Assembly: GCA_029239935.1 (NCBI GenBank)
Contig: JARBTY010000019.1
Span: 1 to 26,252 of the forward strand
Direction: 5' to 3'
From: Clostridia bacterium
GTDB taxonomy: Bacteria; Bacillota_A; Clostridia; Lachnospirales; Cellulosilyticaceae
DNA: 26,252 nt
The notes under the pieces are model-generated. The model had not been told where the DNA came from. It was given only the letters and a program-made list of their open reading frames with translations, and ran no database searches. The position numbers and the translations under genes were made by a program. This document shows, in pieces, positions 1 to 7,003 of the stretch; within the stretch, counting starts at the first letter, position 1; each line of letters begins with the position of its first letter.

Positions 1-62
1 TCAAGCGGTCAAGACACCGCCCTTTCACGGCGGTAACAGGAGTTCGATTCTCCTATGGGTCA
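1..62 (+). tRNA. tRNA-Glu (TTC), 5' end cut off by window
   Basis: The anticodon arm with a TTC anticodon, the T arm (GTTCGATTC) and the 3' acceptor strand ATGGGTC plus discriminator A are present. About a dozen 5' bases lie outside the window. No 3' CCA is encoded. It sits two bases before the 5S rRNA, so the two are probably cotranscribed. Confidence 0.9.
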
Positions 63-63
63 T

Positions 64-184
64 TTGTTGGTGATGATGCGACTTAGGGAAACACCCGTTT
101 CCATACCGAACACGCAGGTTAAGACTAAGTCGGCCGATGGTACTTGCTTGGAGACGAGCCGGGAGAGTAGGTGGTTGCCAACAT
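64..184 (+). rRNA. rrf: 5S ribosomal RNA
   Basis: The stretch has the 5S landmarks: ACACCCGTTTCCATACCGAACACG in loop-B/C style (positions 91-114), GTTAAG at 118-123, GCCGATGGTA at 133-142 and GGGAGAGTAGGTGGTTGCC near the 3' end. Helix I closes through TGTTGG (65-70) with CCAACA (178-183). The length of about 120 nt is normal. It lies between tRNA-Glu and tRNA-Pro; no 23S rRNA is visible, so it is either the tail of an rRNA operon that begins before the window or a separate tRNA-5S cluster. The exact ends are good to a few bases. Confidence 0.92.
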
Positions 185-188
185 AACT

Positions 189-263
189 CGGGGTGTAGCT
201 CAGTTTGGCTAGAGCGCCTGATTTGGGTTCAGGAGGCCGCAGGTTCGAGTCCTGTCACCCCGA
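189..263 (+). tRNA. tRNA-Pro (TGG)
   Basis: A 75-nt cloverleaf: acceptor CGGGGTG pairs with CACCCCG, the anticodon loop TTTGGGT gives TGG, and the T loop is GTTCGAGTC. The discriminator is A. No CCA is encoded. It starts about 5 bases after the 5S rRNA. Confidence 0.95.
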
Positions 264-271
264 TTTTGAAT

Positions 272-306
272 GTATAAAAGGTAGGCACAAGGCCTACCTT
301 TTATAC
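272..306 (+). terminator. 15-bp perfect hairpin between tRNA-Pro and tRNA-Lys
   Basis: GTATAAAAGGTAGGC (272-286) is exactly complementary to GCCTACCTTTTATAC (292-306) with a 5-nt loop. The stem itself carries the A-tract and T-tract of an intrinsic terminator, but there is no further T run after it, so it may instead be a processing or partial-termination site. Confidence 0.55.
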
Positions 307-325
307 TGTAAGAAAAATTTAATAA

Positions 326-398
326 GGGTCACTAGCTCAGTTGGTAGAGCACTTGACTTTTAATCAAGTGGTCCCGGGTTCGAACCCCGGGTGGCTCA
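326..398 (+). tRNA. tRNA-Lys (TTT)
   Basis: A 73-nt cloverleaf: acceptor GGGTCAC with GTGGCTC (including G-T pairs), anticodon stem CTTGA/TCAAG around loop CTTTTAA giving TTT, T arm CCGGGTTCGAACCCCGG. The discriminator is A; no CCA is encoded. Confidence 0.95.
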
Positions 399-400
399 TA

Positions 401-441
401 AAAAAAGCAGTATTCATATAACCTATGAATACTGCTTTTTT
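401..441. terminator. bidirectional intrinsic terminator
   Basis: An 18-bp perfect stem, AAAAAAGCAGTATTCATA (401-418) with its complement at 424-441, has an A run on the left and a T run on the right. It can end both the tRNA-Lys transcript and the convergent diguanylate cyclase gene, whose stop is at 454. Confidence 0.9.
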
Positions 442-453
442 GTGCTAATAATA

Positions 454-1491
454 TTAGCTTAGAGTGACCTTATTTTTACCAGCTCTTTTAGAAACATAGA
501 GGTTGTCATCTGCTTTTTTTATAACTTCATTAAGAGTTATATCTTCGTGGGCTTTAACATAAACCCCTAAACTAGCAGTAACAGAGGAAGAAATACCTTC
601 ACCTTCTATAATCGTTTGGGCAATAGCCTTCCTAATACCTTCTACTCTTTGAAAAACTTTCTCTTTATCTGTAAAGTTATAAAAGAATATAATAATCTCT
701 TCACCACCATATCGTGCAACAATATCATTAGGCCTTGTAGCATGTTTGATGACAGCTGTAATTTCCTTTAATACAATATCTCCGTAAGGATGTCCATAGG
801 TATCGTTGATCGATTTAAAATCATCAATATCAATCATTACCACACTATAATCCAGATCATTTAATTGAGGCATAGCTTCAAGCGTATCAAAAAAGTAACG
901 TTTGTTAAATATACCAGTGAGGCCGTCACGGTAGGCACTTTCTTTGATTTGATTATAGAGCAGGTTATTTTCGATAGCCACCCCAACGTGGTTTGCAAGA
1001 GAGGTTAAAAAAGTTGCATGATCTTTAGAAAAATAATCTTTTTCCTTATGCTGAATCAGTATAAACCCCAATAAACGATGATCAATTTTTATAGGAACTC
1101 CAAGACAAGAATAAACACTATCTTCTTCGTTAGGAGTATTATAAACAGGGGTGCTGCTATTTACAATGAATTTTTTCTCCATATGATCCAGAATGAGTTT
1201 TTTTTCCTCTTCAATAGAAGAATAGGAAAAAGTTTTTGGGGTAGCTTCAATATACTCTTCATCAGATTTGATATATATAGTTGAGTATTTTGCACCAAAT
1301 ACACCAATAAGCATATCGTTAATAAGAGGGAACAAGTTTTGATCCTTGATATATTGATTAATATATTTACTTATTTCTAATAAGTTAGTAAAAACATTCA
1401 ACTTTTTTTCTAGTAGGATAACTTGTTGAGATAAGTCATAAATAGTTTGCTCGGTAAATATTTGATATTTTTCAAAGAGTTCATTATTCAT
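454..1491 (-). CDS. GAF-GGDEF diguanylate cyclase
   Basis: Predicted to make the second messenger cyclic di-GMP from two GTP. The 345-residue protein has no membrane segment or signal peptide. Residues 25-180 look like a GAF sensor domain (LGVPIKIDHRLLGFILIQ, then FLTSLANHVGVAIENN, which is typical of the GAF C-terminal helix). Residues 185-345 are a GGDEF domain with DGLTGIFNKRYF at 189-200, DIDDFKSIND at 221-230 and the active-site motif GGEEI at 262-266. RPND at 253-256 lies exactly five residues before the motif and matches the allosteric RxxD product-inhibition site. The fifth motif residue is Ile where Phe is usual, so activity is likely but not certain. ATG is preceded by AGAAGGGAAG. 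It is a single-gene unit, convergent with the tRNA cluster, with the shared terminator at 401-441. Confidence 0.88.
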   Translation of the reverse strand: MNNELFEKYQIFTEQTIYDLSQQVILLEKKLNVFTNLLEISKYINQYIKDQNLFPLINDMLIGVFGAKYSTIYIKSDEEYIEATPKTFSYSSIEEEKKLILDHMEKKFIVNSSTPVYNTPNEEDSVYSCLGVPIKIDHRLLGFILIQHKEKDYFSKDHATFLTSLANHVGVAIENNLLYNQIKESAYRDGLTGIFNKRYFFDTLEAMPQLNDLDYSVVMIDIDDFKSINDTYGHPYGDIVLKEITAVIKHATRPNDIVARYGGEEIIIFFYNFTDKEKVFQRVEGIRKAIAQTIIEGEGISSSVTASLGVYVKAHEDITLNEVIKKADDNLYVSKRAGKNKVTLS

Positions 1492-1586
1492 GAAGACTTC
1501 CCTTCTACTTTATAAAGTATCAGAATTTTTTTTATATATAGAAACATATAAGATTTCACGCTGCTTCTATAAGAAGTAATAAAATA

Positions 1587-1615
1587 ATTATAAGTTATTT
1601 ATACGCCAATTACAA
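1587..1615 (-). promoter_or_regulatory. candidate promoter for the diguanylate cyclase gene
   Basis: On the minus strand TTGTAA (1615-1610) and TATAAT (1592-1587) are separated by 17 bp, a good sigma-A match, giving a leader of about 90 nt before the ATG at 1491. Confidence 0.45.
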
Positions 1616-1739
1616 ATCAATTAAGCTTTATTTAATAATAATTTTGAAAGTACACCAACTATTTTTAAAATGTTAAAAATAGTTAAAAAATTATTTTTTG
1701 TTAGTAAAAAAAAGATATTAATAAAAATAGTATCAGGGG

Positions 1740-1768
1740 TTGCATGAAACGCTAAAATCTGATATAGT
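1740..1768 (+). promoter_or_regulatory. sigma-A type promoter for tRNA-Gly/tRNA-Tyr
   Basis: TTGCAT (1740-1745) and TATAGT (1763-1768) with a 17-bp spacer, about 35 bp before tRNA-Gly. The placement suits a stable-RNA promoter. Confidence 0.65.
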
Positions 1769-1802
1769 ACATAGGTGAGTAAATTTAGTACATAAGTCTT
1801 GT

Positions 1803-1874
1803 GCGCGAGTGGCTCAGTGGTAGAGCATCTCCTTGCCAAGGAGAGGGTCGCGGGTTCGAGTCCCGTCTCGCGCT
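1803..1874 (+). tRNA. tRNA-Gly (GCC)
   Basis: A 72-nt cloverleaf: acceptor GCGCGAG with CTCGCGC, anticodon loop TTGCCAA giving GCC, T arm CGGGTTCGAGTCCCG, discriminator T. No CCA is encoded. Confidence 0.95.
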
Positions 1875-1893
1875 TTGTATTATTTTATTCTAT

Positions 1894-1974
1894 GGGAGGA
1901 TTCCCGAGTGGCCAAAGGGGGCAGACTGTAAATCTGTTACGATAGTTTCGAAGGTTCGAATCCTTCTCCTCCCA
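1894..1974 (+). tRNA. tRNA-Tyr (GTA)
   Basis: An 81-nt class II tRNA with a long variable arm: acceptor GGGAGGA with TCCTCCC, anticodon loop CTGTAAA giving GTA, T arm AAGGTTCGAATCCTT, discriminator A. No CCA is encoded. It follows tRNA-Gly by 19 bp. Confidence 0.93.
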
Positions 1975-1978
1975 TTCT

Positions 1979-2013
1979 AAAACCAGTTAAGTGATTAGCT
2001 TAACTGGTTTTTT
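1979..2013. terminator. intrinsic terminator after tRNA-Tyr
   Basis: AAAACCAGTTAAG (1979-1991) pairs with CTTAACTGGTTTT (1999-2011) and is followed by more T. The A run on the left lets it also serve the convergent TPR gene, which ends at 2022. Confidence 0.88.
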
Positions 2014-2021
2014 GCGTCTAT

Positions 2022-2921
2022 CTATATATTTTTAAGTTGATTTTGAGCTGTTTTAACATACCTTTTGGCGAGCCGTCTTTTGTTTTGCTTTTGGCAGGCA
2101 TAAGATAGGTTAAAGTAAATCTGTACATTATCAGGGGAGAGCGCGAGAATACTTTCAAAGGTTTTTTCTGCGAGAGCATATTCTTTAAGAGCATAGTGGC
2201 ACTCCGCTATATGAGATAAGTAATCCAGATTACCAGGCTGCAAGTAGCTGGCTATATTCAGGTATTCGAGAGCTTCTTTAAAGGCATTGAGTTCCATAAG
2301 CACTAAGCCAAGATCACAGTAGGCGATGTCATATTTATCATTGACAGCCAAAGTTTTTTTGTAATACTCACATGCTTTGTAAAGATGCCCCATCATATGG
2401 TAAGCATAGCCCATTAAATAAAGGGCCTTATGATTAGATTTCTGTTGTTTAATCATAAGCGTACAGTAGTCTATACACAGGGAAAAGTTGTCTTGTATAA
2501 GAGCTTTTTGGGCATAATCAGCTAAATGGGTACTTCTTGTATTTAATAGATTTTCATATTCTAAAGCTAAACAGTAAGGAAGATTCTTATTTTTTAAAAC
2601 TTCTTTTAGTTCTTCAAGTGATAGGTGATTAAGTATTTGATAGTAATGAATGGCTCTGCATAATAGATATAACGAAGCGTGTGTGTACAAAAAATGAAGT
2701 TGATCTAAGATATAGCTGCTACATAAGTCTGTCTGATTAGATTGAAATAATAATTTTATTTTTTGATAAATATAAAAAGGTGAAAGGGAACTAAATATAA
2801 TAGCACAATCTATATGTTGCACCATGGCTTCACGATTTTCTACTTGTATAAAAGATAAAGATTTTTTGAAATAAGTATGCGCTGCAAGGTCTATGTACTG
2901 GGTTGTTGACTGAAAGGCCAT
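2022..2921 (-). CDS. tetratricopeptide repeat protein
   Basis: A 299-residue protein of unknown specific role. The C-terminal half (about 132-296) consists of some five 33-34 residue helical repeats with TPR character, for example residues 197-230 (AYCDLGLVLMELNAFKEALE then YLQPG) and 231-265 ending LALSPDN. The first 130 residues are helical and Cys/His/Tyr rich without a motif I know. The reading frame is open up to 3065, but that would overlap the divergent PAP2 gene; the ATG at 2921 has AGGGGG eight bases upstream and is the better start. TPR folds bind other proteins, so a scaffold role is likely, but no partner is visible. The gene is monocistronic, ends at the terminator 1979-2013, and is divergent from PAP2. 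Confidence 0.8.
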   Translation of the reverse strand: MAFQSTTQYIDLAAHTYFKKSLSFIQVENREAMVQHIDCAIIFSSLSPFYIYQKIKLLFQSNQTDLCSSYILDQLHFLYTHASLYLLCRAIHYYQILNHLSLEELKEVLKNKNLPYCLALEYENLLNTRSTHLADYAQKALIQDNFSLCIDYCTLMIKQQKSNHKALYLMGYAYHMMGHLYKACEYYKKTLAVNDKYDIAYCDLGLVLMELNAFKEALEYLNIASYLQPGNLDYLSHIAECHYALKEYALAEKTFESILALSPDNVQIYFNLSYACQKQNKRRLAKRYVKTAQNQLKNI

Positions 2922-2948
2922 ATAATACCCCCTAGATAAATGAATACT

Positions 2949-2976
2949 TTGAATTATATATATTGTAATGTAAAAT
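2949..2976 (+). promoter_or_regulatory. candidate promoter for the PAP2 gene
   Basis: TTGAAT (2949-2954) and TAAAAT (2971-2976) with a 16-bp spacer, in the 117-bp gap between the divergent TPR and PAP2 genes. Confidence 0.4.
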
Positions 2977-3038
2977 ATAGATACACACAATACATAGAAA
3001 GGTATTTTAGACTTAAAATATACATTAAGGAGAGAAAA

Positions 3039-3893
3039 ATGAATTTTCAAATACAAATACTTCAATATTTAGAATCCATAAGAACCGAATTCTTTACAGC
3101 CATTATGGTGTCAGTTACAGTGATGGCAGAGAGTCTTTTTTTGATGAGTATACTGGCAATATTATATTGGTGTGTGGACAAAGTCAAAAGCATACGGTTG
3201 GCGTTTATAGTGCTTTTTAGCAGTGTGATAAACGGCATCATCAAAACAGCTGTACAGATGCCAAGGCCATTTGAAAAGGGGGTTGTGGCTCCGCTGAGGG
3301 TAAAAACGGCCACCAGCTCTTCTTTTCCAAGCGGACACACTCAAAGTGCAGTCAGTTTTTGGGGAGGCAGTAGTCTCATTTTGAAGTCTCGCTTCAGTTT
3401 ATTTATAGGACTGTTTATGGCAGGGCTGACAGCCTTTTCACGACTCTATTTAGGAGTTCACTGGCCAATGGATGTAGTAGGGGGAGTTTTACTTGGGATA
3501 CTTTCTATTTTTATGGCCAATCATATATTGGGTGAAAAGGCACTTATAAAGAAAAACCATATCCTAGCAATAAGTGTAGTAATGTTGTTTGGGATGGTCA
3601 TGCCTATAGAAAAAGACTTAGCAAAAGCTATAGCCAGTCTTTGGGGGATGGTATGCGGTCTATATGTGGAGCAAAACTATATTCATTTTGAGCCTATTCA
3701 GAAGCTGAAAGTACAAATTGTGAAAGTGATTATAGGGATGGGCCTTATAGGCGCTATTTATATAGGGCTTAAAAATTTATTTCCAGAGGATAAGCTTTTT
3801 GATATGATAAGGTATGCGGTACTTCTGTGGTGGATCACTGCTGGGGCGCCGTATTTGTTCAAAAATATTAAATGGAATGAAAGATATGTATAG
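3039..3893 (+). CDS. PAP2-family membrane phosphatase
   Basis: An integral membrane phosphatase of the type 2 phosphatidic acid phosphatase superfamily, which dephosphorylates lipid phosphates such as phosphatidate, PG-phosphate or undecaprenyl pyrophosphate; the substrate cannot be told from sequence. All three signature motifs are present in the 284-residue product: K69-x6-R76-P77 (KTAVQMPRP), PSGH at 97-100, and SR-x5-H-x3-D at 124-135 (SRLYLGVHWPMD), where His100 and His131 would be the catalytic pair. About six hydrophobic segments can be seen. A longer frame starts at 2940, but the ATG at 3039 has AAGGAGAG five bases upstream and begins the natural amphipathic N-terminus. Confidence 0.88.
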   Translation: MNFQIQILQYLESIRTEFFTAIMVSVTVMAESLFLMSILAILYWCVDKVKSIRLAFIVLFSSVINGIIKTAVQMPRPFEKGVVAPLRVKTATSSSFPSGHTQSAVSFWGGSSLILKSRFSLFIGLFMAGLTAFSRLYLGVHWPMDVVGGVLLGILSIFMANHILGEKALIKKNHILAISVVMLFGMVMPIEKDLAKAIASLWGMVCGLYVEQNYIHFEPIQKLKVQIVKVIIGMGLIGAIYIGLKNLFPEDKLFDMIRYAVLLWWITAGAPYLFKNIKWNERYV

Positions 3894-3948
3894 AATAGGC
3901 ACAAGGTGCACACAATAACTCTACAATCAAATGAAAGGGACAAATCCT

Positions 3949-4101
3949 ATGAATATGAGTATAGAGTGTGAAGTAACAGAGTGTAAGTATAACAATGAAT
4001 TAGAAAAGTACTGTATGTTAAATAAGATTAAAGTCGTCAAACATGATGGCGTTGCAAACAGTATAGAGCTAACAGATTGTTCGAGTTTTGAACCAAGATA
4101 G
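3949..4101 (+). CDS. small cysteine-rich DUF1540 protein
   Basis: A 50-residue protein. It matches the DUF1540 pattern: C7-x4-C12-x-YN, then a single Cys at 22, a short beta-like stretch (NKIKVVKH), and the C-terminal signature T42-D-C44-S-S-F at 42-47. The four regularly placed cysteines (7, 12, 22, 44) suggest a metal site, by family analogy. ATG is preceded by GAAAGGGA at a spacing of 8. DUF1540 proteins are common in clostridia and of unknown function. It has its own strong terminator (4103-4140) and stands between PAP2 and the TcaA-like gene on the same strand. Confidence 0.85.
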   Translation: MNMSIECEVTECKYNNELEKYCMLNKIKVVKHDGVANSIELTDCSSFEPR

Positions 4102-4102
4102 G

Positions 4103-4140
4103 GACAGTAGGATAATTTATCTTACTGTCTTTTTATTATT
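4103..4140 (+). terminator. intrinsic terminator after the DUF1540 gene
   Basis: GACAGTA (4103-4109) pairs with TACTGTC (4123-4129), extended inward by GGATA with TATCT including one G-T pair, followed by TTTTTATTATTTT. Confidence 0.85.
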
Positions 4141-4220
4141 TTATAAGAAGCATAAATTAGAGTCATACATAGTTAATCTCTCTCATATAAATAGAGTATA
4201 AAAATGATGGAGGGATGGAC

Positions 4221-5516
4221 ATGCCGCTAGATAAAAACCATAAATTATTTATGGCAAAAGTAATCACTATAATAGCAATAATAGGGATTATATGGACAAG
4301 TATAGTTCTTTATAAATACTACACTGGACCGCTATTTAAAATAGACACTTACATGGACCATCTGGTCAGAAAAGAATATGAAGCAATTTATGAGATGTTA
4401 GATCAGGAAGAATTGACTAATCAGTATACAGAACAAGAAATAACTGCTTATTATAAAAGAGCCTATGATATAGAAAATATTTTGGTTCAAATGATAAAAA
4501 ATAATCAACTTGTCTTCAAAAAAGATATTCAAAATCCTCAAAACAGGATAGGATTTTGTAATATTAAATATGTTTATTCAAATAATCAAAAGATTGAACC
4601 CCTTTATTTTATTAAAAGAAAAGATGGATGGAAAATCAAATTCCCATTTTTATTATCAGAAGTCAAGATCCATGCACCGATAGGTTCAACAGTTTATATC
4701 AATTCACTTAAAGTTGATACTTATGAGAACGAAGTTTATGTGGAAAAAGAGGTTTTGCCAGGTAAATATGCAGTCAAAGTAGAATTTCCTAATCAAATGT
4801 ATAATGATTACAATAAGATCATTAGTGTACCAGAAGAAAAGGAAGTTTTTTTGCCCTACGATACGTTAAATGTAGAGATTATGACCATTAAGGATGTTAT
4901 TGTAGAACTACAAGGCATTCAAAAAAATAGCTTGGAAGGTACAGTTAATTTTAATAATATACTGGAAGGTCATTATAAATTGAAAGTATTTAGCGCCAAT
5001 GACTTTATTAATCCCGTAGAAATGAATGTAATAATTGATAAAAATGCTAGGTTATTTGAGGTGTTTGATCTTACTTTATCAGATAAAGGCAAAGAAAAAT
5101 TAAATGAGTTTATAAATGGTTTTTACAAAAGTTATTTACAAGACATTAAACAAAAACAACCGGATAATATCATGGTTTATACTAATAAAGATACTCAAGT
5201 GAATGTGGTTGAAGATTTCAAAAAATGGTTTATTGAAAATAAAGATATAAGGGATGCGCAAATAGAAGTACAGTTACAGGAGATTAGGATAGATGAGAAA
5301 GGCTTTTTACATAGTCAAATTATAGAAATGATAGAGTTAACCAATAATGAATTTGACGAATTTGAAAATAAGTATGTGGATAGAAACTATAAGATTGTAT
5401 TAGAATGGGATACTATCATGGCAATAGGGAAGGATAAGTGGAGTGTTTTAGATAGAAAAATAAAACAGAGCATCGTTTCGTATAAAGATGAAGAAGGAAA
5501 GTGGGTACAATATTAG
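4221..5516 (+). CDS. TcaA-like single-pass membrane protein
   Basis: A 431-residue protein with a short basic cytoplasmic tail, one membrane segment at about 11-31, and a large external part. The external part is arranged as in the TcaA/YvbJ family: an NTF2-like domain (about 40-145, motif HLVRKEYEAIYEMLDQEE), two beta-rich modules (about 147-215, with PIGSTVYINSL and LPGKYAVKVEFP, and about 216-285), and a C-terminal NTF2-like domain (about 288-431, with FINGFYKSYLQDI). TcaA relatives usually carry an N-terminal zinc ribbon, which is missing here. S. aureus TcaA affects glycopeptide sensitivity and the cell envelope; a cell-surface role here is inferred. Of two in-frame ATGs the second (4221) is chosen because GGAGGG lies six bases upstream; the first abuts it. 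Confidence 0.72.
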   Translation: MPLDKNHKLFMAKVITIIAIIGIIWTSIVLYKYYTGPLFKIDTYMDHLVRKEYEAIYEMLDQEELTNQYTEQEITAYYKRAYDIENILVQMIKNNQLVFKKDIQNPQNRIGFCNIKYVYSNNQKIEPLYFIKRKDGWKIKFPFLLSEVKIHAPIGSTVYINSLKVDTYENEVYVEKEVLPGKYAVKVEFPNQMYNDYNKIISVPEEKEVFLPYDTLNVEIMTIKDVIVELQGIQKNSLEGTVNFNNILEGHYKLKVFSANDFINPVEMNVIIDKNARLFEVFDLTLSDKGKEKLNEFINGFYKSYLQDIKQKQPDNIMVYTNKDTQVNVVEDFKKWFIENKDIRDAQIEVQLQEIRIDEKGFLHSQIIEMIELTNNEFDEFENKYVDRNYKIVLEWDTIMAIGKDKWSVLDRKIKQSIVSYKDEEGKWVQY

Positions 5517-5526
5517 ATAATAAGTA

Positions 5527-5554
5527 TTGAATCTTTTGCAGAATTTGATAGAAT
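5527..5554 (+). promoter_or_regulatory. candidate promoter of the GntR gene at 5607
   Basis: TTGAAT (5527-5532) and TAGAAT (5549-5554) with a 16-bp spacer, followed at once by an inverted repeat. Confidence 0.45.
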
Positions 5555-5559
5555 GTAAG

Positions 5560-5573
5560 GTATAGCACTATAC
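5560..5573. promoter_or_regulatory. inverted repeat, likely GntR auto-operator
   Basis: GTATAG-CA-CTATAC, two perfect 6-bp arms around two bases, starting 6 bp after the -10 box, so it would cover the transcription start. Its GTATA arms resemble those recognised by FCD-type GntR regulators. Confidence 0.5.
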
Positions 5574-5606
5574 ATAAGTGTTATGAAGTTTTTAAGGAGG
5601 ACAACA

Positions 5607-6257
5607 GTGATATACCAGCCTGATTCATCAGATAAATCATCGCTTAGAGGTAAAGTATTTAATGCAGTACGTGAATCTATACTAGAAGGAAAATATAAAG
5701 CAGGAGATGTTCTTAGAGAAACAGTTATAGCCAATGAGCTAAATGTAAGCAGAACCCCTGTTAGAGAAGCTATAAGACAGCTGGAGTTAGAAGGACTTGT
5801 GCAGTCTATCCCAAATAAAGAAACGATAGTAGCAGGTGTAAGCAAAGAGGATGTACAGGATATTTTTATGATTAGAAATAAACTGGAAGGACTTGCAGGA
5901 AGACGTGCAGCCGAACGTATTACACAAGAAGAAATAGAGCAGATGGAAGAGGTACTTGCTTTAACAGCCTTTTATATAGCTAAAAATGATATTGATCATA
6001 TCAATGAATTGGACCATAAATTTCATGATATCATCTACAAGGCAACAAAAAGTAAAATTCTGAAGCACATGTTATCAGATTTTCATTCCTATGTACAGAA
6101 CACAAGAAAAGAGTCTATTGCTACGCCAGGACGTGCAAAAAGACTTTTAGAAGAGCATACGGGTATATACGATGCCATAAGAGAACGGAATGCTGAAAAA
6201 GTAGAAATGCTTATTACTAAGCACGTACAAAATGTAACCATGAATATGCATCTCTAA
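5607..6257 (+). CDS. GntR-family (FadR/FCD) transcriptional regulator
   Basis: A 216-residue ligand-responsive DNA-binding protein. Residues 10-75 form the GntR winged helix (SILEGKYKAGDVLRE, then NVSRTPVREAIRQLELEGLV, the family hallmark). Residues 85-210 are an all-helical FCD ligand domain with the usual metal ligands D136, H140, H184 and H206. FCD regulators commonly sense organic or sugar acids. The start is GTG at 5607 with a full AAGGAGG six bases upstream; the ATG at 5583 has nothing comparable. No catabolic gene lies beside it (TcaA-like before, a convergent flavodoxin gene after), so its target is unknown apart from a probable auto-operator. Confidence 0.87.
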   Translation: MIYQPDSSDKSSLRGKVFNAVRESILEGKYKAGDVLRETVIANELNVSRTPVREAIRQLELEGLVQSIPNKETIVAGVSKEDVQDIFMIRNKLEGLAGRRAAERITQEEIEQMEEVLALTAFYIAKNDIDHINELDHKFHDIIYKATKSKILKHMLSDFHSYVQNTRKESIATPGRAKRLLEEHTGIYDAIRERNAEKVEMLITKHVQNVTMNMHL

Positions 6258-6265
6258 AAAATAAG

Positions 6266-6316
6266 AAAGGGATGGCACTGAAACTGACTGAATGAGTCAC
6301 AGTGCCATCCCTTTTT
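6266..6316. terminator. bidirectional intrinsic terminator
   Basis: AAAGGGATGGCACTG (6266-6280) is perfectly complementary to 6300-6314, with a small inner ACTGACT/AGTCA pairing and a T run to 6316. It lies between the convergent GntR and flavodoxin-like genes and can serve both. Confidence 0.9.
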
Positions 6317-6333
6317 GTACTTAAATAAGGAAG

Positions 6334-7002
6334 TCAGTTATCTATAAAAGGTTTTGCTTCAAGCTGTGAAAGTCGCAGACCATTTTTTTTGGCCTTTAAT
6401 TGCCAAGAAATAGCTCCCATTAACATAAAAAATCTTTTGGTCATTTGAGGGTCGGCAAAGTTATCTGTTTGAATGGATACAGAGGGTATTAGAATATCGT
6501 CTGCAATTTTTTTAAATTGATCATACACCTTAATTTTAGATTTGTGATTAAGTGGAATGTCTTTGGTACTCCTAAGGTATTCACCAGCGCCGATTCCAAC
6601 ACCAAACCGCCAATGAAAACCTACTGATCTGCAAAAATACTGTATGTTATTAAGTGCGTTAATATTTTGTGTTCCACCATAGAAACCTTCATTTACAACG
6701 GCGTAACAGCGAGGCATTTTTATGTTCAACAAATCAGAGCTATTGATATAAGACTCAAGGACATAGAGAAACTCTAAGAGGCTTGAAGGGATGCTGTCTA
6801 TATAAAGAGGAAAAACGAATACCACGACATCGGCCTTTACGATTGCAGAAAATGCTTCCTGAGTATTTGGATTTTGTAAGTGGTCTATTGCTTTTATCTC
6901 CACGCAAGGCATATCTGCCAGCATTTTTTGTATACTTTCAATAAAATAATGGGAGGTACTCTCACCAGTTTTTGGGCTTCCATTAATAAAACATACATGC
7001 AT
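6334..7002 (-). CDS. flavodoxin-like / NADPH-dependent FMN reductase family protein
   Basis: A 222-residue soluble protein with a flavodoxin fold. NGSPK at 7-11 is the FMN phosphate loop; FPLYIDS at 64-70 and EGFYGG at 105-110 are the loops that hug the flavin ring in NAD(P)H:FMN/quinone reductases. Hydride transfer from NAD(P)H to FMN and then to a quinone, nitro compound or iron-sulfur partner is the family's usual job; the substrate is not known. The C-terminal 60 residues extend beyond the minimal fold. It begins one base after the stop of the upstream flavoprotein gene, so the two are translationally coupled and form one operon ending at terminator 6266-6316. Confidence 0.78.
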   Translation of the reverse strand: MHVCFINGSPKTGESTSHYFIESIQKMLADMPCVEIKAIDHLQNPNTQEAFSAIVKADVVVFVFPLYIDSIPSSLLEFLYVLESYINSSDLLNIKMPRCYAVVNEGFYGGTQNINALNNIQYFCRSVGFHWRFGVGIGAGEYLRSTKDIPLNHKSKIKVYDQFKKIADDILIPSVSIQTDNFADPQMTKRFFMLMGAISWQLKAKKNGLRLSQLEAKPFIDN

Positions 7003-7003
7003 C

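Larger units (their letters stand above)
1492..1802. other. AT-rich intergenic stretch before tRNA-Gly
   Basis: No gene is supported here; the only longer reading frame (minus strand) runs through tRNA-Gly and has no ribosome binding site. It holds the two outward promoters listed separately and an all-AT-rich perfect hairpin: AACTATTTTTAA (1657-1668) with TTAAAAATAGTT (1673-1684), loop of 4. The hairpin lacks GC pairs and a clear T tail, so I do not call it a terminator. Confidence 0.6.

Noticed and set aside
1621..1839. Minus-strand reading frame of 72 codons
   Set aside because: It runs through tRNA-Gly, has no ribosome site, and its composition is that of AT-rich spacer DNA.
2922..3065. 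N-terminal extension of the TPR protein with a membrane-like segment
   Set aside because: It would overlap the divergent PAP2 start, whereas the ATG at 2921 has a strong AGGGGG site.
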